Assembly: GCA_029548025.1 (NCBI GenBank)
Contig: JAKPOE010000029.1
Location: forward strand, 1 to 20,746
Reading direction: 5' to 3'
DNA from: Spirochaetota bacterium
Lineage (GTDB): Bacteria > Spirochaetota > UBA4802 > UB4802
DNA length: 20,746 nt
Shown here: in pieces, positions 15,040 through 20,746 of the stretch
Layout of the letters: each line of letters starts with the position of its first letter
Numbering within the stretch: the first letter of the stretch is position 1
The notes under the pieces: model-generated
What the model was told of the DNA's origin: nothing
Database searches by the model: none
What the model saw: only the letters and a program-made list of their open reading frames with translations
Program-made: the position numbers and the translations under genes

Positions 15040-16624
15040 ATGGCGTTTTAAACTGATAGTTATTATTGTATTTTTCCCTGCCTGCGTATTTGCTCTGCCA
15101 AAAACTGTCACCTTAAAAGGTCTGGTGATATTTAATCAGGAATATGTTATTCGTGCTGCCGATATCGATACCATCCCTGCCAGCAGATTTACTTTTGAAG
15201 CCATTGCCCAGAAGATTACGAAATTTTATAATGATATTGGCTATACATTAGCAACTGTACAGTTAGAAAAGGAAACCCCTACTTCTATAATCCTCTATGT
15301 TGATGAAGGACGCCTGAACCGCATCATTTTTAAACGTTTAAATACCCTGGATACATTACGCATCCAATATGATTTTAACCTTCCCCATCGTATTTATCAT
15401 AAGCCAACGGTTGAAATGCAGCTTACTCATCTAAAAAAGAAATATGCAATTAAAGACATTGTAGTAACCATACAACCTTCACGGGATTATTCAAATTCCC
15501 TATTCCAGATTGACAGGTTACGAGAACCATTTAATACTAACAAGTTGCCAATAATACCTGTTATTCCCATTACTCCTGACCCGCGCTATGATTTGATACT
15601 CACGGTTATCCCTTATACCGCTGAAGAAATTGGAGGTATACGCTGGGGATTTGATACAAGTTTGCGGCGTGGGCTTATCCCATACATACAGTATACTCAC
15701 AATGATGTGTTTCAAAAACATGATGCCTTTAAAGTAGGGTTTAGAACCGGTTTTATGTATGGCATCAATGGCAATTTTTCTTCACCACCAAGCAATACAT
15801 TTAATGAAATTAAGTCCATGTATAATTTTAAGCCATATTTCAGGGATCTCTTTATCCCCCAAATTTCATCAAAAATATATCACTCAAAAACAGGGCGTAA
15901 AGATTTAGGGCTTGACCAGTACAACTATATCATGATGAGCGGGCTCATTGAGCCAGGCTTCATCCCTATTGAACGTTTGAAGGTATATCCCGGTTATGGT
16001 GTAGAAAAAGTTTTTATCTTCAAAGTAAAAGAAGACCCGGATTCTGATGAAGTACAACCCGATATAAACAAAAAAACACAGGTTTGGCAATTCATTGGAA
16101 TTGAAGCAAATTTAGACCTCATCCCCTTTTCATTGAAACAAACCACTAAAAGAAAATTAAGATTAACTCTCAGGCGTTATAGCAGCGATACTCATTTTTA
16201 TATGGTTACTATCGATGCACTATTTCAATTTGAATTTGCAAACTACGATCTATTTCTTTTACAGATGGATTACCGATACACTAACAACAATGTGCCCTTT
16301 TACTATGAGGAACCTGTATCTTCAAAAACATTTAAAGGCTTCATGACTAAGGACTATTACTCAACACATATTGCACGAACATCGGGTGAATATCAGGTTT
16401 CAGTATACCGTGATTTTGTTTATATGGGTGTATACAATGACATAACACTGTTTAAAGGTAAACATATTTTATCAGGCAATCAGTTTGGTATTGCCTACGG
16501 TTTAAGTTTTCACTACATCTTCTTTGAACAGTTTGAATTTGCTCTTTGGTGGGGTAAAGACTATTTATTTTCAAATCAAGAGTCCCAATTTAATTTTAAA
16601 TTTTCGTTATCGAAGAAATGGTAA
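15029..16624 (+). CDS. Outer-membrane POTRA plus beta-barrel protein (Omp85/TpsB-like)
   Basis: A 531-residue protein starting at GTG 15029 (no clear Shine-Dalgarno; coupled to arsR). A signal peptide (cleavage probable after Ala22 in CVFA) leads to a POTRA-like domain (about 26-105): FTFEAIAQKITKFYNDIGYTLATVQL then ILYVDEGRLNRI, the strand-helix-helix-strand pattern of Omp85 and two-partner secretion transporters. A second POTRA-like unit (105-150) may follow. From about 185 the sequence alternates beta strands with long polar loops and ends in KKW, the usual aromatic terminal residue of outer-membrane barrels. Function (secretion, assembly or adhesin export) is open; no partner exoprotein is adjacent. 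Confidence 0.72.
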   Translation: MDNKWRFKLIVIIVFFPACVFALPKTVTLKGLVIFNQEYVIRAADIDTIPASRFTFEAIAQKITKFYNDIGYTLATVQLEKETPTSIILYVDEGRLNRIIFKRLNTLDTLRIQYDFNLPHRIYHKPTVEMQLTHLKKKYAIKDIVVTIQPSRDYSNSLFQIDRLREPFNTNKLPIIPVIPITPDPRYDLILTVIPYTAEEIGGIRWGFDTSLRRGLIPYIQYTHNDVFQKHDAFKVGFRTGFMYGINGNFSSPPSNTFNEIKSMYNFKPYFRDLFIPQISSKIYHSKTGRKDLGLDQYNYIMMSGLIEPGFIPIERLKVYPGYGVEKVFIFKVKEDPDSDEVQPDINKKTQVWQFIGIEANLDLIPFSLKQTTKRKLRLTLRRYSSDTHFYMVTIDALFQFEFANYDLFLLQMDYRYTNNNVPFYYEEPVSSKTFKGFMTKDYYSTHIARTSGEYQVSVYRDFVYMGVYNDITLFKGKHILSGNQFGIAYGLSFHYIFFEQFEFALWWGKDYLFSNQESQFNFKFSLSKKW

Positions 16625-16685
16625 TATTTAATTTAACAATGAGTATTTACAGCGGCTATCTATAAAAAAATTAATACATTGCCGG

Positions 16686-16696
16686 GCGATAGTTAC
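16686..16696 (+). repeat. GCGATAGTTAC copy between convergent genes
   Basis: One of five exact copies in the window (others: 633-643, 8031-8041, 13660-13670 on minus, 18270-18280). It sits between two gene ends, so here it cannot be a promoter element. Confidence 0.6.
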
Positions 16697-16703
16697 TTAC
16701 AAT

Positions 16704-17510
16704 CTAATGCACAGCCACAATACGTGCAGTGTTAAAATATCGTATCTCATTCCGCAGATAGCAATATGCCTGGATATAATTATTTTTTCCAATTATAAAA
16801 TATCGTTGTGGCAATATACTGCGTTCAAGCATATTACCTGAAGCATCTTTATAGATAATTGTAATGCGATAACCCAATGGTATACGACTATCAATGGGAT
16901 TACGAGTGCTGCGCATGGCAAGCGAATCAGCACTTATGATGCCACCATGATATCGCTCTAAATCACGGATACACCAATTTGCAGCGTTAAGCTTTTCAAT
17001 TATTCTTTTAAATATTTCCATAGATCCTTCAGCATCACTTAAAGCATGATGTGCATTAATGGTAATGCCAAAATATGAGCAAAGTTTTCCTAAATTGTAG
17101 CTTTGCATTTGCTTAAAAGTTTTACGGGCTAAATGGACAGTATCAAAAGCTTTTATATCCGGTGTTGTTTTATTATACTGATGAAAAGCAGAATCAATAA
17201 ATGAAAGATCAAAACGAGGATTATGGATAACACAATATGCTTTAGCAGTAAACTGTTCAATTGTGGCAAACAATTCAGCTATTGTTGGAGCCTCCTCCAC
17301 CATTGGAGCAGTAATGCCATGAAGCAAGGTAACGTGTGGTGGGATAGGCTTGAGAGGATTCACCAGCGTATAAAAAGAATCAATAATCCTATCAACAGTA
17401 AAATGAATAAGTCCAATAGACACAATCCTGTCAATAATAGGATTAAGACCGGTTGTTTCACAGTCCAATGCGCAAAATAATGTATTATTGACAGGTGCCG
17501 TAAATTCCAT
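16704..17510 (-). CDS. DEDDh 3'-5' exonuclease (DnaQ-like) with C-terminal WYL-like domain
   Basis: A 268-residue protein. Residues 8-172 are a DnaQ-type exonuclease with all metal-binding acids and the general base: Asp16 and Glu18 (ALDCETTG), Asp101 (HNPRFD), His154 and Asp159 (HHALSD). That places it with the proofreading and RNase T-like enzymes acting on DNA or RNA 3' ends. Residues about 213-268 fit a WYL-like fold: YRITIIYKDASG, ERSILP, then NNYIQAYCYLR, IRYFNTARIVAV. WYL domains sense ligands or nucleic acid in many defence and repair regulators. The start is 5 nt from the murB stop, so they share a transcript. It may be a repair or RNA-processing nuclease; it is too short and too different to be called the replicative epsilon subunit. 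Confidence 0.8.
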   Translation of the reverse strand: MEFTAPVNNTLFCALDCETTGLNPIIDRIVSIGLIHFTVDRIIDSFYTLVNPLKPIPPHVTLLHGITAPMVEEAPTIAELFATIEQFTAKAYCVIHNPRFDLSFIDSAFHQYNKTTPDIKAFDTVHLARKTFKQMQSYNLGKLCSYFGITINAHHALSDAEGSMEIFKRIIEKLNAANWCIRDLERYHGGIISADSLAMRSTRNPIDSRIPLGYRITIIYKDASGNMLERSILPQRYFIIGKNNYIQAYCYLRNEIRYFNTARIVAVH

Positions 17511-17515
17511 AGAGC

Positions 17516-18436
17516 TTAAAATTCTCCAATAAATCGTATTTCGGGTTCTAAATGAATAGCATACAGTTTAAATATGGTTTCCTGGATAAATTCAACCAGA
17601 TGCTTTATATCAAGTGCAGTAGCTTTACCAGTATTAATAATAAAATTAGTATGCAACTGTGATACTTTAGCTCCACCAATGCCGTAACCACGCAATCCAG
17701 CATCATTGATAAGCTTCCATGATAAATGCCCATCAGGATTTTTAAAAACAGATCCGGCGGAGGGGTAATCTAAGGGGTGTTTATTTTTGCGTTCTATAAG
17801 TATTTCTTTTATTGTTTTTTTAATATCCTCCACATTTCTGGCATGGTTAAGCTTACATTCAGCACTAATAATAATAGCTCCATCAGGAATCATGGATTTT
17901 CTGTATGAAAATAATGTTTCATTGCCAATGGTTTGAAGCGTTCCATCCACATCATAAAAAGTAATATGTGAAATTATATCAGAAAAAGTACCCACAGTGG
18001 TGCCAGCATTCATAACAATGCCACCACCAATACAACCCGGAATACCTGCCATAAATTCCATCCCTTCAAGACCATGTTCCAATGCTTGATTAACAAAAAA
18101 CTTTTTGGTTGACCTGGCATCAACTGTTACAATGTCCCCCTGAATAATAATAGCGACAGGGGTGTCATCACTGCTGCCAATTCGTAAAACCAGTCCTCGT
18201 ATTCCTTTATCACCAACTACTATATTTGAGCCACCACCTATAACAGTCACAGGCATTTCTACCTGCTTTGCGATAGTTACTATAGAAGGTATTGTATCAT
18301 TATGATATGGTTCAATCAAAATATCAGCGGGGCCACCCACTTTAAATGTAGTTAACTTACTCATTGGTATATTAGTATATACTCTGCCATGGTGCGACAA
18401 CTCTTGTACTATATCATTTGAACACATTTGTTCCAC
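17516..18436 (-). CDS. murB: UDP-N-acetylenolpyruvoylglucosamine reductase MurB
   Basis: A 306-residue cytoplasmic flavoprotein that reduces UDP-GlcNAc-enolpyruvate to UDP-MurNAc with NADPH, an early committed step of peptidoglycan synthesis. Seen: FAD-binding TTFKVGGPADIL (29-40) and VIGGGSNIVV (65-74), GIPGCIGGGIVMNAG (131-145), YRKS with Arg179, SAGSVFKNP with the proton donor Ser229, and LEPEIRF with catalytic Glu299. The missing long insertion makes it type II. Start GTG 18436 is the best choice; AGGAGG lies a rather long 13 nt upstream, and no in-frame start lies closer to it. It precedes the exonuclease gene in an operon. Confidence 0.95.
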   Translation of the reverse strand: MEQMCSNDIVQELSHHGRVYTNIPMSKLTTFKVGGPADILIEPYHNDTIPSIVTIAKQVEMPVTVIGGGSNIVVGDKGIRGLVLRIGSSDDTPVAIIIQGDIVTVDARSTKKFFVNQALEHGLEGMEFMAGIPGCIGGGIVMNAGTTVGTFSDIISHITFYDVDGTLQTIGNETLFSYRKSMIPDGAIIISAECKLNHARNVEDIKKTIKEILIERKNKHPLDYPSAGSVFKNPDGHLSWKLINDAGLRGYGIGGAKVSQLHTNFIINTGKATALDIKHLVEFIQETIFKLYAIHLEPEIRFIGEF

Positions 18437-18780
18437 AGTGTTAGTACTACCTCCTGAAAATTAAAATTATATAGTAATTTTTTTCAATTTCATGCAAGCA
18501 ATCCTTCATTATATGCATTATCGCATACCATTATCTCAAGCACACAGGGTTATTGTATTTTTTCAACTATAGTTATTAAGCCTGTCGCAAATCATGATTG
18601 CAGTGCTGGTGCTAAGCCTGCCACAATACGTTCACTGACCATGTTGAATTATGTTGCTAAATCCTTATCCTGAAATGAGTTTGGATAATAGCATTGCTAT
18701 ATAATTATTGAATATACCAGTATTAAGATTATAGCATGAAAATCAATTATATTTTTTTTAACTTCTTCATAATATAGTAT
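18437..18780. other. Intergenic region upstream of murB
   Basis: 344 bp with no gene. It holds the murB ribosome site, a weak promoter candidate, and a decayed repeat (about 18577-18640) in which AAGCCTGTCGCAA recurs as AAGCCTGCCACAA with GTGCTGGTGCT between. This resembles widespread GTGCTGAGCCTGTCGAAG-type intergenic repeats, in degenerate form. The right third is plain AT-rich DNA. Confidence 0.5.
18466..18497 (-). promoter_or_regulatory. Candidate murB promoter
   Basis: On the minus strand TTGCAT (18497-18492) and TATAAT (18471-18466) are 20 bp apart, or 18 bp using the overlapping TATATA. About 30 bp before the murB GTG. Weak. Confidence 0.3.
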
Positions 18781-19533
18781 TTATATAACTATTACCTGTA
18801 ATTCATCAGCCCTTTTTAGGGCACCTTCAGTATGTTCCTTCCCAATCACAACAGGTATTCCAGGTAAACCCATACATTTTTCAATAACCTTTGTTCTGGA
18901 TGCAGCTCTTTCAACATCCTGTTTATCAACAACAACTGATACTTCGGCAACTATGAGTACTTTCCGTTCTTTATCACTTCGTAATGCACCGGTAACCACT
19001 ATATCACAAAGCAGAGCATCATCACGTTCATCATCGCCTATAATACCGGTATCAAGTGCATCATCAAGAATATTTGCAAGCTCTATGTGGCTTATTAGCT
19101 TACATTTTCGTATTATTTTTCCAAAGTACGATGGTGCACGCTCACGAACCTTTCGTTCAAAACTGTCACCTTTTAAATCACCAACATCTGACTTCAAAAC
19201 GCCAACATCTTGTTTCAATACTGCAACATCTTCTTTTAATACTGCAACATCTTCTTTCAATACTGCAATATCTTCACCCTGTTTCTGGACAGTTTGTTTT
19301 AACGGTTTAAACTCATTCTCAATAAAATTTTGATACTGTTTGACAAATTCATCAAATTTTTTGGGTAAATTAATAAGCTCTTCAGTCAGGATAAGCTTCC
19401 GCAATTCATCCAACCAATCGGGGTGATCTCTTAAAATAGATATCAGATCAAAGTATGATCGTATCTTAGCTTTTTTCATCTCTTCCATACTGTCTGTAAG
19501 ATAGCTATCGGTTGTTGTTTTGTCAACTATCAT
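18781..19533 (-). CDS. Coiled-coil PD-(D/E)XK-like protein of unknown function
   Basis: A 250-residue soluble protein. An N-terminal helical part (10-75) is followed by a coiled coil (about 76-122) of clean seven-residue repeats (VLKEDVA, VLKEDVA, VLKQDVG, VLKSDVG), then an alpha/beta domain (125-250). That domain has the pattern of the restriction-endonuclease-like fold: Asp177 in LLCDIVVTG, and Glu197 in VLIVAEVSVVVDKQDVERA, with Ser in place of the usual Lys of E-x-K. Similar proteins, often with variable coiled coils, occur as hypothetical proteins in spirochaetes and cyanobacteria. Activity may be lost or altered. Start ATG 19533 is chosen because AGGAGG is 5 nt upstream; a GTG at 19551 precedes that site. 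Flanked by repeat-bearing gaps, so it stands alone. Confidence 0.7.
   Translation of the reverse strand: MIVDKTTTDSYLTDSMEEMKKAKIRSYFDLISILRDHPDWLDELRKLILTEELINLPKKFDEFVKQYQNFIENEFKPLKQTVQKQGEDIAVLKEDVAVLKEDVAVLKQDVGVLKSDVGDLKGDSFERKVRERAPSYFGKIIRKCKLISHIELANILDDALDTGIIGDDERDDALLCDIVVTGALRSDKERKVLIVAEVSVVVDKQDVERAASRTKVIEKCMGLPGIPVVIGKEHTEGALKRADELQVIVI
19181..19279 (-). repeat. 21-bp tandem repeat coding the coiled coil
   Basis: Units begin at 19181, 19202, 19223, 19244 and (partial) 19265, with plus-strand consensus GCAACATCTTCTTTYAATACT; the two middle units differ by one base. One unit encodes one heptad, so slippage lengthens or shortens the coiled coil without frameshift. Confidence 0.9.
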
Positions 19534-19951
19534 TATTACCTCCTGGCACACATTTAATATATTTATTAAGAAATCTTCATCCCTTCAATAAAAAGATTTT
19601 TCTTCTCTTCCTTCACCTCCGAAAATAGAAATATAAACCCCATTCCCGGGACCTCTTCTTTGCAAAGCGAGGGGAGTATTGGTTCCGGTTTGTATAATTT
19701 TCACCTCTTATGGGTTGCTATAAGCCGGCCATCGTTGACTTCTCTGAAAATAAAATTACACGCTCTTATCATGCTGTATTCGCTCCAGCATTTTATTGTT
19801 CCATAGGGATCCTGAAACAGAGTTCAGGTTGACACTCTGCACCCATGACATTCATGGCTTTACCCGGAATCAATTTTGTAATCATCTATTTTGATACTAT
19901 ACTACATCCCTAATGGAGTTTAGAATAATTGGAACCATTCATTGAGAATAT
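19534..19951. other. Repeat-bearing intergenic region between the coiled-coil gene and lolD
   Basis: 418 bp with no gene. Copy B of the dispersed repeat lies at 19616-19687, and a second decayed repeat at about 19804-19850 (GGATCCTGAAACAGAGTTCAGG followed by TTGACACTCTGCACC) is of the kind also hinted at near 12490. The block is a landing or decay zone for intergenic repeats. I see no promoter I would defend. Confidence 0.55.
19616..19687 (-). repeat. Dispersed repeat, copy B
   Basis: Read on the minus strand it runs from CCGGAACC to TTTTCGGAGG and parallels 12561-12626 with small indels. Its GGAGG end points into the gap before the coiled-coil gene but is some 80 bp from that start, so it does not serve as its ribosome site. 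Confidence 0.55.
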
Positions 19952-20671
19952 CTATCTTTTTTTTGTTTTTAGCAATAGTGCCTTTTTCTTTTTTTGACCA
20001 GCTTCTCCAATATTGTTTTTTGAAATTTTACCACCTTCAATATGATATTGCACATTGCTTGCTTTAACAATACGTTCATCGTGTGTTGCAATAATGATAG
20101 ATATACCCTTGTCATCTCTTAGTTGTGAAAATAGTTTCAGTATATCATGTGAGGTTGCTGTATCCAGGTTACCGGTTGGTTCATCAGCCAGTATTAATTT
20201 TGGTTCATTGATGATGGCTCGGGCTATCGCAACACGTTGACGCTCGCCACCTGATAACGTTGTGGGATTTCTTTCCAGGATATCTGTAATCTGTAGATAA
20301 CGAGCCAGTTCCATAATCCTTTGATGGAGATTACGGGTTTGTTTATTTAAAATTGCAGGGAAGGCAATATTGTCATAGGCAGATATATCTGAGAACAGAT
20401 TGAAGAATTGAAATACAAATCCAATATCCCTGTTTCTGAACCGTGAACGTTTAAGGTCGCTCCATTTAAAGATATTGTCGCCCATAAAATGCACAGTGCC
20501 TTCATCTGGTTTTAAAAGTCCCGATAGTACTCCCAACAAAGTTGTTTTACCCGAACCTGATTTACCCGTAAGTGCAGTAATAGTACTTTCGATAACTTCA
20601 AAACTAACCTTATCAAGGACTCTTCTTTCATCATATTTAACACTAATAGAGTTTACCGACAATAATGCCAC
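19952..20671 (-). CDS. LolD/MacB-type ABC transporter ATP-binding protein
   Basis: A 239-residue ATPase. Walker A GKSGSGKTT (36-44), Q-loop Gln88 (FVFQFFNL), signature LSGGERQ (139-145), Walker B LILADE (159-164) and switch His197 (ATHDE) are all present, and DEPTGNLD is typical of the LolD/MacB/FtsE group. This group drives FtsX-like permeases that move lipoproteins or other molecules through or out of the inner membrane without pumping across it. The end (225-239) is a Lys-rich tail not usual for LolD. It starts at GTG 20671 with AGGTGG close upstream, 9 nt after the permease stop, so it is translated from the permease message. It may carry lipoproteins to the outer membrane, but substrate is not shown. 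Confidence 0.88.
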   Translation of the reverse strand: MALLSVNSISVKYDERRVLDKVSFEVIESTITALTGKSGSGKTTLLGVLSGLLKPDEGTVHFMGDNIFKWSDLKRSRFRNRDIGFVFQFFNLFSDISAYDNIAFPAILNKQTRNLHQRIMELARYLQITDILERNPTTLSGGERQRVAIARAIINEPKLILADEPTGNLDTATSHDILKLFSQLRDDKGISIIIATHDERIVKASNVQYHIEGGKISKNNIGEAGQKKKKALLLKTKKR

Positions 20672-20680
20672 GATTCCACC

Positions 20681-20746
20681 TCACTGTTTACTTAATGCTT
20701 TAAATAAATTCATATTAGAAGCGAATATTGCAGGTATGAGCGCTGA
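20681..20746 (-). CDS. 3' end of an FtsX-like ABC permease gene (partial)
   Basis: The last 21 residues of a minus-strand frame enter the window and end at TGA 20681. The sequence SALIPAIFASNMNLFKALSK matches the closing segment of FtsX-type permeases (PA-x-x-A-x-x-x-N-P-x-x-A-L-R). It directly precedes lolD, its expected ATPase partner. A short fragment, so the call rests on this motif and on context. Confidence 0.6.
   Translation of the reverse strand, partial: SALIPAIFASNMNLFKALSKQ

Noticed and set aside
16704..17510. Replicative DNA polymerase III epsilon subunit
   Set aside because: The C-terminal part is a WYL-like domain rather than the short polymerase-binding tail, and the gene sits beside murB, so a general exonuclease is the safer call.
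19181..19279. CRISPR-like array
   Set aside because: Units are contiguous 21-mers without spacers and keep a coding frame of heptads.
187..20746. tRNA, rRNA, riboswitch or mobile-element genes
   Set aside because: I scanned the gaps on both strands for T-arm (GGTTC-AANTCC) patterns, known aptamer cores and transposase or integrase frames and saw none I could support.

Overview
The window reads as chromosomal DNA of an AT-rich, diderm bacterium. Evidence for two membranes: an outer-membrane POTRA/beta-barrel protein ending in Trp, a LolD-type ABC ATPase next to an FtsX-like permease, a lipobox lipoprotein and peptidoglycan enzymes. PyrK, a multi-cluster Fe-S protein and the lack of respiratory oxygen enzymes fit an anaerobe. 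The overall set (PgsA, amidase and GerMN operon, PBP1A, SH3 lipoprotein, SPOR protein) would suit Spirochaetota, but I hold the lineage only weakly because no rRNA or other marker gene is present. Layout, left to right: the 3' end of an unknown gene (1-186); pyrK (pyrimidine synthesis) behind a hairpin/operator-like inverted repeat; on the minus strand an isochorismatase-like hydrolase downstream of PBP1A; divergently dapF (meso-DAP and lysine synthesis). Then a minus-strand envelope operon pgsA - N-acetylmuramoyl-L-alanine amidase - GerMN protein; on plus an SH3 lipoprotein overlapping an RsuA/RluB-family pseudouridine synthase, then a SPOR membrane protein and an ArgA-like GNAT acetyltransferase. 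Convergent to these are a secreted unknown protein and a single-chain nucleotidyltransferase-HEPN protein. From 12.6 kb: a cysteine-rich Fe-S protein, a multi-pass membrane protein, and an ArsR-type repressor overlapping an Omp85-like barrel gene. The right end, on minus, holds murB followed by a DEDDh exonuclease with a C-terminal WYL-like domain, a coiled-coil PD-(D/E)XK-like protein encoded by 21-bp tandem repeats, and lolD with the end of its permease gene. Much of the content (PBP1A, DapF, MurB, amidase, GerMN, SPOR) serves peptidoglycan synthesis and remodelling, and PgsA supplies phospholipid. No tRNA, rRNA, CRISPR array, integrase or transposase was seen. The most unusual signal is not a gene: the word GCGATAG (15 copies, 7 of them in about 2.6 kb of intergenic DNA), with five exact copies of the longer GCGATAGTTAC and one perfect inverted pair forming a hairpin. 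It behaves like a dispersed signature word (uptake-sequence, regulator-box or repeat-family type). In addition, several intergenic gaps carry decayed dispersed repeats, one of which appears to supply the ribosome binding site of the Fe-S gene.
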